A DNA stretch of 64,000 nt from LMUY01 sp965199005 (GCA_965199005.1 CBDAQK010000006.1:2170001-2234000); one strand, 5' to 3'. Shown: positions 16,759 through 25,658, counted from the stretch's first letter. Notes: generated by a model not told the origin, from the letters alone. Made by a program: numbers and translations.

Positions 16759-18821
16759 GCTGCGATCTCCCGGGTCATGATGATGATGCCGTGGTTGTCC
16801 ACAGTGGCGGTCCAGGCGGCGCCGACCAAGGTGGAAGTTTCGTCCTCCGCGATGATCGCCGGGCCCTGCACAGTGCTGCCGGGTGGCAGCGCGGCACGGT
16901 CGTGCACCGGCCACGCCGCAATCTCTCCCGTCGCCGGGTCTTGCACGTCCTGGGTGCGCGGCGGGAGGGCAGGCCGGGTTGGCGGCGCGGGCTCGTCATG
17001 CGCCATGGTTTCGGTGGCAACGGCAACCGCGAAACTCATCACCTCCACATCCGACCCCGGCACCGGGCGGTCATAGAAGCGGGAATATTCCGCATCGAAA
17101 CTCGCCCGGATGCCCGCCGCGTCATCCATCGCCAAGGCACGGTCCGACAGCCGGACCGGGATCTCGTGGCCCTGCCCGACATAGCGCATGAACGCCGTCC
17201 GGACGGCACGCACCGGGGCGCCGAACCGGCCGGCATCCACGACGACCATCGCCTCGCGCGTCATGTCCTCCAGCAATTCGTTCACCGCCGCCACGTTGAA
17301 ACTGCCGAGCCGCTGATACAGGCTGCGCACCACCTCGTAGCCAACCGGCGCGCGCAGGAAGCCGATGGCGCTGCCCACCCCGGCGCCCGGCGGCACCATG
17401 ATCCGGTTGGCGCCGATCTTCTCCGCCACCCGGCACGCATGCACCGGCCCACCGCCACCGAAGGCGATCACCGTGCGGTCGGCAAACGCCTTGCCGCTTT
17501 CGATGGCATGAATGCGGGCAGCGTTGGCCATGGTCTCGTCGACCATCTCGATCACTCCGGCCGCCGCCACGCCGGACCCGATCCCCAGCTTGCTGCCCAC
17601 CGCCAGGTTCAACGCTGCGCGGGAGGCGGCGGAATCCAAGGCCATGGTGCCCCCGGCAAACCGCGCCGGGTCGTAGCGGCCGAGCACGAGGTTGGCGTCC
17701 GTCACCGCCGGTTGCGTCCCACCTCGGCCATAGCAGGCAGGGCCTGGCATCGCACCTGCCGATTCCGGCCCCACCGCGATACGCCCGAGCGCGTCCACAT
17801 GCGCCAGGCTGCCACCGCCCGCGCCGATCTCCACCATTTCGATGACGGGAATACGGAGCGGCAAGCCCGAGCCCTTCTTGAAGCGGCCGATCCGCGCGAC
17901 TTCGAAGGTACGGGCGGTTTGCGGCGCGCCATCGTCGATCAGGCAAATCTTGGCCGTGGTGCCGCCCATGTCGAAGGATAACACCCGGTCCAGCCCCGCC
18001 GCCCGGGCGATGGCGGCCGAGAAGATCGCACCGCCCGCCGGCCCGCTTTCCACCAGGCGAATGGGAAAGCGGCAGGCGGTGTCGACCGTGGTCAACCCGC
18101 CACCCGACAGCATCAGGAAAACCGGCGCGGTCAGCCCCATCGCCGCCAATCCGGTTTGCAGGCGGCGCAAATAGCCCTGCATCAGCGGCTGGACATAGGC
18201 GTTGGCCGCGGCGGTGGAAAACCGCTCCCACTCCCGCATCTCCGGCGACACGTCCGACGACAAGGTCACCGCAAAGCCGGCGGCGGCCAAGATCGCGCCG
18301 GCCCGCTGCTCATGCACGCCGTTGGTGAAGGAATGGAGGAAGCCAACTGCCACCGACTGGACCCCGTACTCCTGCAGCGTCGGCACCAACGCCCGCACCG
18401 CAGACTCGTCCAGCGGCAGCAGCACGCGGCCATTGGCATCCACACGTTCGGGCACCGGCAGCCGCAGGTAGCGAGGGACAAGCGGATCTGGCAGCTTTAT
18501 GTGCAGATCGTACTGGTCGTACCGGCTCTCATTGCCCATCGCCAACACGTCGCGGAACCCCGACGTGGTGACCAGCGCGGTGACGGCACCTTTGCGCTCG
18601 ATAATCGCGTTCGTCGCCAGGGTGGTGCCATGCACCAGTATCCCGACATCTTCAGGCGCCAGCCCGGCATCGCGCAGGATCGTGGCCACCCCGGTGAGCA
18701 CCCCCTGCTCGGGAGCATCACTGGTGGTGAGCGTCTTGGTGGTGAACCGACGGCCTTCCCGTTCGAGGGCGAGGTCGGTGAAGGTGCCGCCGATGTCGAC
18801 GGCCAAGCGGGCTGTTGTCAT
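16755..18821 (-). CDS. hyuA: HyuA-type subunit (N-methylhydantoinase A/oxoprolinase/acetone carboxylase family)
   Basis: A 688-residue ATP-binding subunit with the actin-like fold. The phosphate-binding motif DIGGTFTDLALE opens the protein, a second one, SFDMGGTTAKICLI, lies mid-protein, and IEMVEIGAGGGSLA and FGGGGPVHACRVAEKIG are family blocks. It activates the substrate with ATP for the HyuB partner. ATG 18821 gives MTTARLAVDIGG; an in-frame ATG seven codons upstream adds nothing conserved. It overlaps hyuB by four bases and follows the racemase-like gene by 47 bases. Confidence 0.93.
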   Translation of the reverse strand: MTTARLAVDIGGTFTDLALEREGRRFTTKTLTTSDAPEQGVLTGVATILRDAGLAPEDVGILVHGTTLATNAIIERKGAVTALVTTSGFRDVLAMGNESRYDQYDLHIKLPDPLVPRYLRLPVPERVDANGRVLLPLDESAVRALVPTLQEYGVQSVAVGFLHSFTNGVHEQRAGAILAAAGFAVTLSSDVSPEMREWERFSTAAANAYVQPLMQGYLRRLQTGLAAMGLTAPVFLMLSGGGLTTVDTACRFPIRLVESGPAGGAIFSAAIARAAGLDRVLSFDMGGTTAKICLIDDGAPQTARTFEVARIGRFKKGSGLPLRIPVIEMVEIGAGGGSLAHVDALGRIAVGPESAGAMPGPACYGRGGTQPAVTDANLVLGRYDPARFAGGTMALDSAASRAALNLAVGSKLGIGSGVAAAGVIEMVDETMANAARIHAIESGKAFADRTVIAFGGGGPVHACRVAEKIGANRIMVPPGAGVGSAIGFLRAPVGYEVVRSLYQRLGSFNVAAVNELLEDMTREAMVVVDAGRFGAPVRAVRTAFMRYVGQGHEIPVRLSDRALAMDDAAGIRASFDAEYSRFYDRPVPGSDVEVMSFAVAVATETMAHDEPAPPTRPALPPRTQDVQDPATGEIAAWPVHDRAALPPGSTVQGPAIIAEDETSTLVGAAWTATVDNHGIIIMTREIAA

Positions 18822-18868
18822 GCGGCCATAGTCTAGACCCATGTTGCAGCGCGGCAGAAGGGGTTAGC

Positions 18869-19690
18869 TCATTCCGCCGCTGCAGCGAAGACGCAAACCT
18901 GACACTCCTCCTGCGGAATGACAGCCACAGCGTCGACCATCATCTGGACCCGCTCAGCCTGCTCCTGCCGGATCGCCGGCTGGCCAACCCGGCTGGACGA
19001 CAACCGCAGCGTCGCCAGGGTCTCGGCCAGCTTCAGCCCGGCGGCCAGCGGATTGATCACAGGAAAAGCGCACTGCGCGGCAATCCGGTCGGCAATAGGC
19101 GACATGCAGGTGCAGCCGAGCACGACGACCTCAGCGCCATCCTCGCCGATGGCGCGATGACACTCGGTGACGATGCGGGCCATGATGGCATCGGCGCCCG
19201 CCTGCATGCGGGCGACGTAGCCATCCGGCTGGCCCAGCGTCGCCAGTTCCGCCTCCACCCCGACATTGCGGATACCGGTGCAGGCACCCTCCAACCCGTA
19301 ATCCCGCAGGGTATCCAGCGGAATGAAGTTCAGCGATTTCGGCCAGACGGTCACAATGGAAAAGCGCCGGCCCAACGAGGTGGCCAGGCGGTACGACGCC
19401 TCCCCAGAGCCGACGACCGGGATAGGCACGGCAGATTTCACTGCGGCCAAACCATAATCACCCGCAGTGTTGAACAGCAAAGCGTCACAACTGGGCGCGG
19501 CCGCGAGGGCGGCCGCCAAATAGCTTATCTGCTGCAACGGGATATCGGCTGGTGCGAGCGGTGCCCCGGGCAGCCGCGTGCGGTAGGCGGAGAAGACGGT
19601 ATCCGGTGACATGATCCGCGCCAGTTCTGCCGGCGGCGCCGAGGCACCGATATCGGTCCGTTGGGCCAGGCCGAGCATCCCAATCCGCAT
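18869..19690 (-). CDS. Asp/Glu/hydantoin racemase superfamily protein with Cys-to-Thr change
   Basis: A 273-residue protein of the cofactor-independent Asp/Glu/hydantoin racemase superfamily, whose members normally use two cysteines. The second is present (C193 in LGCTCM). At the first position, in LLFNTAGDYGL, where hydantoin racemases show a CFGDPGL-like motif, residue 75 is threonine. One-cysteine relatives include arylmalonate decarboxylase, so racemisation should not be assumed. ATG 19690 (MRIGMLGLAQ) is chosen over an in-frame start at 19732. It heads the operon with hyuA, hyuB and carbonic anhydrase, consistent with acting on a hydantoin, malonate or amino-acid-like compound. Confidence 0.85.
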   Translation of the reverse strand: MRIGMLGLAQRTDIGASAPPAELARIMSPDTVFSAYRTRLPGAPLAPADIPLQQISYLAAALAAAPSCDALLFNTAGDYGLAAVKSAVPIPVVGSGEASYRLATSLGRRFSIVTVWPKSLNFIPLDTLRDYGLEGACTGIRNVGVEAELATLGQPDGYVARMQAGADAIMARIVTECHRAIGEDGAEVVVLGCTCMSPIADRIAAQCAFPVINPLAAGLKLAETLATLRLSSSRVGQPAIRQEQAERVQMMVDAVAVIPQEECQVCVFAAAAE

Positions 19691-19747
19691 CACCGTTCTC
19701 CCTGCGACCGCCGGGCGATCATCCACGGCCACGCCGGCGATAGCAAA

Positions 19748-22153
19748 TCAGGCCGCGAGCGACGCCCGGCTTTCGCCAATCGCCTCCCGCACCGCGTTGA
19801 GCAGCGCGGACCGGCGGACGGGCTTGCGGAGCACGCACACGGGTCGCAGCGTCTGGGGCATCGGCACGTCGTCCAGCTCGAAGCCGCTCAGCATCAGCAT
19901 CGGCAATCCGAGGCCGGACCGGTCGGCCTGCTTCATGAACGCCGTTCCGGTCATGTCGGGCAGGGAATAATCGACCACGATGGCATCATAGGGATCGCGA
20001 TCCTGCAGCCGCATCAAGCCATCTTTGGCGGTGTTGACGGTCACAACTTCAAACCCGCCGCTGACCAACACCGCCGCCAGCGCGATGGAAACGTCGCGCT
20101 CATCCTCCACGAGCAGAACACGGCCGGTGCCCCGCCCGATGGTGGCAAGGTTGAAGTCACGTTCGTCGGTGACCAGGATGTTCGCCGTCGCCGCGGGAAG
20201 CCATAACTCCACCCGTGTGCCGACCGCGCCCCCTTTCAGGATGCGGATATCGCCGCCGGATTGCTGGCAGAAGCCCTGAGCCATCGACAGGCCCAGCCCA
20301 GCCCCCTTGCCGAAGGTCATGGTGGTGAAAAATGGCTCGAAGGCCCGCGCCATCGTATCCTCATCCATGCCGTGCCCGGTATCATGAACGGCGATGACCA
20401 CATGCTTTCCCGCGCCAAGCTGGCCAAAAATACCATCCTCGGGCCTGGCATTCCGGGCGTGCAGGACAAGGCTGCCCCCGCTCGGCATGGCATCGCGGGC
20501 ATTCAGCAGCAGGTTGATCAGACAACTCTCGGCCTGAGTCGGATCGACCTCGATGTCGTCGGTGAACGGCTCGACCGCGATCTTGAACCGGATGCCGGCG
20601 CCCAAATGGGCCAGGCCAACCAGCTTGCGCGTCTCCCCCAGCAAATTGGCGACGTTGAGCCGCCTCGGCTGCAACACTTGCTGGCGGGAAAATGCCACCA
20701 GGTGGTGGATGAGTTTGGCGCCGCTGGTGGCCGCATTATGCGCAATCTGCCCGACCTCCTGCGCCTCCGCGCCGTCCAGATAATCGGAGGCCATGATGTC
20801 CAGGCTGCTGATGATGGTCTGCAGGTAGTTGTTGAAGTCGTGTGCGATGCCCGCGGTCAGCCGGCCCACCGCCTCCATCTTGCTGGCGTGATGCTGTTCG
20901 GACTGCAGCCGGGTCTGCTCGGTCATATCGCGCGAGCTGCCCAGGATGAGCGCGATCCGTCCAGTGGGAGACCGGATGGGCACAAGCACCACGTGCAAAT
21001 CCCGCGCGCCGTGCGGCACGACGCCGCTCTGGCGATAGTTGTACGGCTCCCCGGTGCTCAAGCAATGACGGTAGCGCGCTTCGATTGCCGCCGCGACTGC
21101 TGGCTCGAAGAGTTCTGCGGGCCGCCGGCCTCGCGCTTCCTCGGCGCTGACGCCGGTCAACGTGCGGCAACTCGGGTTGACCGCCTCGTAGCTGAAATGA
21201 CCGTCGGGGCTGACTTTGACGATGAACAGCGCGTCCGGTGCGTAATCGAAATAAGCCGGGAGCAGAGAGTTGCTCTGCCGCACCTCCAGTTCGGTCCGCT
21301 CGCGATGGCGCTGCTGTGCGCGAATCGCCCGCAGGAGCCAAATCCCGGACACCAGGAGAAGGACCGAGACGCCACCGGCCAGTGTGGCCCGGAACGTCCA
21401 CTGGGCATAAACCGTCGACAGCGCCGTGTTGACGGAGAGTACGAGCGGCAAGTCGCCAACCTTCGCATAGGCGAAGAGGCGGGCCTGTCCGTCGACGCGC
21501 GACACACCGTCGTACGGATCAACGATGCCATCCTGCAGCCGCTTCAGCACCGACGCGTCTTTAAGCTGCACGCCGATATCGGCATCGGCGAATGGCGCGC
21601 GGTACACCAAGGTCCCGTCCGACGTGAACAGCGCGATAGTACTGCCCGCGCCGAGGTCGAGCTTGGCGAAGAGGCTCATAAAGTAGGAGTAGCGGATCGA
21701 CCCCACGGCGACGCCGGCGAATTTTCCGTTTACGTCATTGATCCTGCGGCTGAGTGCAATGGACCATTCGCCGGTCGACCGGCTGCGGTAGGGACGGCTG
21801 ATGTAGAGGCCCGTGGCGAGGTCGTCGCGGTGGACGCTGAAATAATCCCGGTCCGAAACCACTTCATCCACGGGCTTTGGCGTGCCCGATTGGTAAATCA
21901 CCGCCCCGTCCGCGTCCATGACGAACATGCTCCCCATGCTCCGGGCCTCGATCGAGCCATCGAACAGCATTTGCTGACGCGACGCCGGGTCGACTTTGCT
22001 CAAAGCGGGCGCGTCCAGGGCGCGTATCGTTGAACGCAACGACAAATCGTAGGTCTCGAACGTCCGTTCGACATCGCGTTCCAATGCGGTCACCAGGTTT
22101 GACGACGTCCCCGCAGCATAGCGCCAGGCGGCCTGCCGTGATTCCGAGAGCAC
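19748..22153 (-). CDS. Hybrid sensor histidine kinase (Cache-PAS-HisKA-HATPase-receiver), N-terminus apparently frameshifted
   Basis: An 801-residue reading frame: a double-Cache-like sensory region (about 20-270), a membrane segment (GGVSVLLLVSGIWLL, about 278-292), a PAS domain (about 315-425), a HisKA helix with the phospho-His in GIAHDFNN (about 438), a HATPase with DTGHGMDED and GAGLGLSMAQG, and a C-terminal receiver with the phospho-Asp in VVDYSLPD (about 725). The frame begins at GTG 22153 just after two TGA codons and has no ribosome site. The expected first membrane helix is encoded in another frame at 22154-22253. As written, the Cache region would stay in the cytoplasm, so the gene is either frameshifted or carries a one-base sequence error. 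Confidence 0.85.
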   Translation of the reverse strand: MLSESRQAAWRYAAGTSSNLVTALERDVERTFETYDLSLRSTIRALDAPALSKVDPASRQQMLFDGSIEARSMGSMFVMDADGAVIYQSGTPKPVDEVVSDRDYFSVHRDDLATGLYISRPYRSRSTGEWSIALSRRINDVNGKFAGVAVGSIRYSYFMSLFAKLDLGAGSTIALFTSDGTLVYRAPFADADIGVQLKDASVLKRLQDGIVDPYDGVSRVDGQARLFAYAKVGDLPLVLSVNTALSTVYAQWTFRATLAGGVSVLLLVSGIWLLRAIRAQQRHRERTELEVRQSNSLLPAYFDYAPDALFIVKVSPDGHFSYEAVNPSCRTLTGVSAEEARGRRPAELFEPAVAAAIEARYRHCLSTGEPYNYRQSGVVPHGARDLHVVLVPIRSPTGRIALILGSSRDMTEQTRLQSEQHHASKMEAVGRLTAGIAHDFNNYLQTIISSLDIMASDYLDGAEAQEVGQIAHNAATSGAKLIHHLVAFSRQQVLQPRRLNVANLLGETRKLVGLAHLGAGIRFKIAVEPFTDDIEVDPTQAESCLINLLLNARDAMPSGGSLVLHARNARPEDGIFGQLGAGKHVVIAVHDTGHGMDEDTMARAFEPFFTTMTFGKGAGLGLSMAQGFCQQSGGDIRILKGGAVGTRVELWLPAATANILVTDERDFNLATIGRGTGRVLLVEDERDVSIALAAVLVSGGFEVVTVNTAKDGLMRLQDRDPYDAIVVDYSLPDMTGTAFMKQADRSGLGLPMLMLSGFELDDVPMPQTLRPVCVLRKPVRRSALLNAVREAIGESRASLAA

Positions 22154-22253
22154 AGCCGACGACGGTCATCATCAAAATGCCAACGACGACCAGTCCGATC
22201 AGCATTCGGCGGAAGGGGTCGCCCCCAGGATTTTCCAAATGGGTCAGCCTCAT
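22154..22253 (-). other. Out-of-frame N-terminus and first membrane helix of the sensor kinase
   Basis: Starting at ATG 22253 the minus strand encodes MRLTHLENPGGDPFRRMLIG followed by a hydrophobic run (LVVVGILMMTVVG), a textbook N-terminal anchor for a Cache sensor. This frame differs by one base from the kinase frame that takes over at 22153 (LSESRQAAWRYAAG). Removing one base around 22150-22162 would join them into a protein of about 834 residues. Confidence 0.65.
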
Positions 22254-22364
22254 AACAATGGAGCAGAGAACGTTACGCAGCGAACGGTTGCTCTACCCGG
22301 CACGGTTCTGATTTAAATGCATTGCGGGACAATTAACGCTTAAAACAATACGTGAATTAGCCTT

Positions 22365-23012
22365 TCATTTACCGAATACCGCCAACGGATCGAACGGGAA
22401 GTTCCATCGGAATTGCTGCAGCAGCGCTAGGCGGAGTTGGTCCCGCAACTGCCTGATGCGGCCGATGTCACCCTGCTGCATCTCCGCTGCAATCGCCCTC
22501 CGCAAAGTGGCAGCCTTGCCAGCCGCCTGCTGCCGGCGCAGCAACTGCGTGACGGTTTCCGCCGCTTCGGCGAGCCGGGTTTGCTCCGGCACAGACAGCG
22601 TCCGCGGCTTGATGTCCATGACGCAGACTGCGCCCAGCCGGTGCCCGGACTCCGTACGCAACGACACGCCGGCATAGAACCGGAAATCCGGTGGACCGGC
22701 GACGAAGGGATGGTCGCGAAACCGGCTATCGAGACGGAGGTCGGGAACGATCAGCGGCTCGTCCTGCAAGATGGTGTAGGCGCAGAGGCTCTGTTCCCGA
22801 GGGATGAATTTCGTCGTCACGCCGATGGAGGCTTTGAAGTGCTGGTAATAGCGCCCGATGACGGTCACCGCACAGGCCGGCATGCCCAGCGTGGCTGCCA
22901 ACCCGGCAATCACCTCCTGCGCGCCGCACATCTCACCGGCAAAGACAATACCGCTCTGCAGCACAGCCGTTGCGCGCTCACTTTCACCTGATCCGCTGAA
23001 GGACGCAGCCAT
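22365..23012 (-). CDS. GAF-domain sensor protein
   Basis: A 215-residue protein with one GAF domain (about residues 20-165), shown by FIPREQSLCAYTILQDEPLI, the VPDLRLDSRFRDHPFV core and FYAGVSLRTESGHRLGAVCV. This is the stand-alone GAF type often found near histidine kinases and diguanylate cyclases. After it comes a helical tail (TVTQLLRRQQAAGKAATLRR) with no output domain. ATG 23012 is preferred to an in-frame TTG at 23024. It lies upstream of the hybrid kinase on the same strand with a gap of about 110 bases, so the two may act in one signalling path. Ligand unknown. Confidence 0.85.
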   Translation of the reverse strand: MAASFSGSGESERATAVLQSGIVFAGEMCGAQEVIAGLAATLGMPACAVTVIGRYYQHFKASIGVTTKFIPREQSLCAYTILQDEPLIVPDLRLDSRFRDHPFVAGPPDFRFYAGVSLRTESGHRLGAVCVMDIKPRTLSVPEQTRLAEAAETVTQLLRRQQAAGKAATLRRAIAAEMQQGDIGRIRQLRDQLRLALLQQFRWNFPFDPLAVFGK

Positions 23013-23440
23013 TCTGAATTCCAACGCTGTCTGAGCCGCTTTTTCGGCGCCTTCATCTGTAAACTGTAATTACTGCAGACTTGTAAAACTCGTCTGCTGA
23101 CACGGCAGAAGGGGAAATTTGATAGTTCATTTATTACATTTTCCATCGATATATTTTGAACAAGAACAATTTGTATTGGCGGTCATTGGCGTCCTCATCA
23201 TTGTTCAACCGGCACGCCGCCTTCGCCTGACCTGGCTCAGCGCACGCACCTGCAACCGGATGGACACAGTTGGGGAACAAAGCGTCTCAACCCGCGCGGA
23301 TCGGCGCTGAAACCCTTGCTGCAATCTCACGAGCTTGCGACATTAACGGCAATTAACTTTCCGCGACAAAGCCCGCTCTCTCTGCTCTAGACCCTGAAGG
23401 ACGGTGTCGTCATGCCCCTCATCATGCCTCGTAGCCGCTC
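23013..23440. other. AT-rich divergent intergenic region between GAF gene and biotin-carboxylase operon
   Basis: A 428-base region that must hold promoters for the minus-strand GAF/kinase genes and the plus-strand carboxylase operon. It is AT-rich from about 23110 to 23175. An 8-base inverted repeat, TTGAACAA (23156-23163) and TTGTTCAA (23201-23208), is a candidate regulator site. A 63-codon plus-strand frame at 23119-23310 looks non-coding. No RNA gene recognised. Confidence 0.5.
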
Positions 23441-23845
23441 TTGAACCTCGATCGTCTCAAGGCATTGGTCGAGCATGCCATCAACCTCGCCTCGCCGGTG
23501 TCGCAGTTTGACGAAGATGGGGTGCGCCTGGTCATCCAAGCCATTCCCGCGGCGGCTGCGGACCGCGCTGCCTCCGGCGTGCCGCTCGTGCTCGACAGAA
23601 GCAGGCCGGGACCGAACACGATCCACTCGTCGCTGTTCGGGCTGTTCCATCTGCAGGCCGGGGGGGACACGACCCCCTTCGTCCGCCTTGGTCAAACGAT
23701 CGAGGCTGGGCAGAAAATCGGACTCATCGAGGCAATGAAAGTGTTCAGCCCCGTCATCTCCCATCGGGCCGGCCGCCTCGTCGCCGTCCTGGCCGAACAT
23801 GGGGCGGAGGTCGAGTGCGGTCAGCCGCTATTCCGCCTGGAATGA
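23441..23845 (+). CDS. Biotin carboxyl carrier protein-like (biotinylatable)
   Basis: A 134-residue AccB-type carrier. The C-terminal biotinyl domain is complete, with the biotin-attachment lysine K100 in IEAMKVFSPV (the usual EAMKM has V after K). The N-terminal part is shorter than in fatty-acid AccB and begins NLDRLKALVEHAINL. The only in-frame starts near the expected place are TTG 23441 and TTG 23459, as a TAG lies at 23432; neither has a strong ribosome site. It is the first gene of a tight five-gene operon with biotin carboxylase, a second carrier-like protein, PxpB and PxpC, so it probably serves that system rather than fatty-acid synthesis. Confidence 0.85.
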   Translation: MNLDRLKALVEHAINLASPVSQFDEDGVRLVIQAIPAAAADRAASGVPLVLDRSRPGPNTIHSSLFGLFHLQAGGDTTPFVRLGQTIEAGQKIGLIEAMKVFSPVISHRAGRLVAVLAEHGAEVECGQPLFRLE

Positions 23846-23854
23846 CATATCGCC

Positions 23855-25240
23855 TTGTTTAGCAAGCTGCTGGTCGCCAACCGCGGCGAGATCGCACTCC
23901 GGATCATTCGCGCCTGCCGCCAGTTGGGCATCCGCACCGTGGCGGTGTTTTCGACGGCTGATGAAGGAGCTGCCTATCTCCGCCTGGCCGACCAAGCCGT
24001 TTGCGTCGGCACTGCGGCCACTCCACGCAGCTATGGCAACGCTGCTGCCATCGTGCTGGCGGCAGAGGCGACCGGGGCGGAGGCGATCCACCCTGGCTAT
24101 GGCTTTCTGGCCGAAAATGCGGATTTCGCGCGCATGGTCGAACAAGCCGGACTCGTTTTCGTCGGGCCATCCTCGGCGGTGATTGCCAGGATGGGAGACA
24201 AGATCGCTGCCAAACAGGCGATGCTGGCAGCCGGCGTCCCCTGCGTGCCAGGTTCCGACGGGGCCTTGCCCGACGACCCGGTGGCGTTGCGCAACGTGGC
24301 ATCCCGGATTGGCTTTCCGCTGATCGTGAAGGCCGCCGCCGGCGGGGGTGGCCGCGGCATGCGGGTGGTCGCCAACCCAGCCGAGTTGGCCGCCGCCGTG
24401 GCGTTGACCCGGCAGGAAGCCCAGCAATTCTTCGGCCATCCGGATCTTTATGCCGAACGCTATCTGCAAACCCCCCGCCACGTCGAAATCCAGATCTTGT
24501 GCGACACCCATGGCAACGCCGTGTGGCTTGGAGAGCGTGACTGCTCCACCCAGCGCCGTCATCAGAAACTGGTCGAAGAATCGCCCGCACCGGGGATCGA
24601 CCGGGCTGCAGTGGCGCAGGTGGCGGAGCGCTGCGTGCAAGCGTGCCGCCAGATCGGCTATGTCGGCGCCGGCACGTTCGAATTCCTGTACGAGAATGGC
24701 ACGTTCAACTTCATCGAAATGAATACGCGCCTGCAGGTCGAGCACACCGTGACGGAGGCGGTGACCGGCATCGACATCGTTCAAGCGCAAATTCGGATCG
24801 CCGCCGGCGAAACGCTGCCCTGGCCCCAGGCCGGCATCACCGCCACAGGCCATGCCATCGAATGCCGGATCAACGCCGAGCATCCGGAGACCTTCGCCCC
24901 CTCGCCCGGCCGCATCACGCGCTGGGATATGCCGGGCGGTCCGCATGTCCGCGTCGACACCCACATCACCGCCGGGGACAGCGTGCCCCGCAACTATGAC
25001 TCGTTGCTGGCCAAGCTGGTGGTCCACGCTGGGAGCCGCCCCGAGGCGATCCGGGCGATGCAGGCCGCGCTCGGGGAAATGCGGGTCGAAGGCGTGCTGA
25101 CGAATCGATCCCTCCACCAACGCATCCTAGCGGACGCAACGTTTTGTGAAGGCGGTATGTCTATTCATCATCTGGAAACCCAGTTAGCGCATTGGCGAGC
25201 TGCGATTTCGGAGCGACTCGATGACCGCCGAGCTGGATGA
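23855..25240 (+). CDS. Biotin carboxylase (AccC-type)
   Basis: Carboxylates the biotin of the carrier protein using ATP and bicarbonate. The 461-residue length fits a free-standing biotin carboxylase. N-terminal KLLVANRGEIALRIIRACRQ, the ATP-grasp glycine loop KAAAGGGGRGMR, and FNFIEMNTRLQVEHTVTE with active-site Glu/Asn/Arg are intact, followed by the RINAEHPETFAPSPGRI C-terminal domain. The start is TTG 23855, nine bases after the preceding stop. Its end overlaps the next gene by 20 bases. Given its neighbours it should be the carboxylase component of a PxpBC-type complex rather than the housekeeping acetyl-CoA carboxylase. Confidence 0.93.
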   Translation: MFSKLLVANRGEIALRIIRACRQLGIRTVAVFSTADEGAAYLRLADQAVCVGTAATPRSYGNAAAIVLAAEATGAEAIHPGYGFLAENADFARMVEQAGLVFVGPSSAVIARMGDKIAAKQAMLAAGVPCVPGSDGALPDDPVALRNVASRIGFPLIVKAAAGGGGRGMRVVANPAELAAAVALTRQEAQQFFGHPDLYAERYLQTPRHVEIQILCDTHGNAVWLGERDCSTQRRHQKLVEESPAPGIDRAAVAQVAERCVQACRQIGYVGAGTFEFLYENGTFNFIEMNTRLQVEHTVTEAVTGIDIVQAQIRIAAGETLPWPQAGITATGHAIECRINAEHPETFAPSPGRITRWDMPGGPHVRVDTHITAGDSVPRNYDSLLAKLVVHAGSRPEAIRAMQAALGEMRVEGVLTNRSLHQRILADATFCEGGMSIHHLETQLAHWRAAISERLDDRRAG

Positions 25241-25658
25241 CGATTATGCGATCCGTCTTACACCGGAACAAGTCGACCAATTAGCCGACCTTCTGAAGGG
25301 TGATGGCCTCCGCACGCTGCAGTTGGACACGAAGAACGGACGCTTCGCCGTCACGCTTGGGAGCCGGGAGGCTGTTTCCCCCGGCGGTCTAGAGCCAGCG
25401 AACCAGGCAGTCACCGTGCATGCCACCTCCGTTGGTGAATTCCTCACCGGATACCCCTCTCGCGGGACGCCGCTCACGCAGCAGGGCGCCATCGTGGCAC
25501 CGGGGGAAATCCTTGGGCTGGTCCGCACCGGGCTGGTGTTCGCGCCGGTGACGCTCCCTGCAGACGATCCTCGCCCGGCAACCCTCACCCGTATCTTGGT
25601 CCCGACTGGCACGCTGGTTGGATACGGTACTCCATTGTTCGAGATCGAGCGGCATTGA
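25221..25658 (+). CDS. Biotin-less BCCP-like protein
   Basis: A 145-residue protein with the overall plan of an AccB carrier: a helical N-terminus (LTPEQVDQLADLLKGDGLRT) and a C-terminal barrel-like half (GAIVAPGEILGLVRTGLVFA then LVPTGTLVGYGTPLFEIERH). At the turn where EAMK should lie it reads LVRTGLVFA, so there is no lysine to biotinylate. It overlaps the biotin carboxylase gene by 20 bases and the pxpB gene by four. A structural or scaffolding subunit is the likely role. Stand-alone biotin-less carriers of this kind are less familiar than the biotinylated one also encoded here. Confidence 0.75.
   Translation: MTAELDDDYAIRLTPEQVDQLADLLKGDGLRTLQLDTKNGRFAVTLGSREAVSPGGLEPANQAVTVHATSVGEFLTGYPSRGTPLTQQGAIVAPGEILGLVRTGLVFAPVTLPADDPRPATLTRILVPTGTLVGYGTPLFEIERH

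Noticed and set aside
23119..23310. 63-codon plus-strand frame in the intergenic region
   Set aside because: Composition and sequence look random, no ribosome site, and it lies in the AT-rich promoter area.
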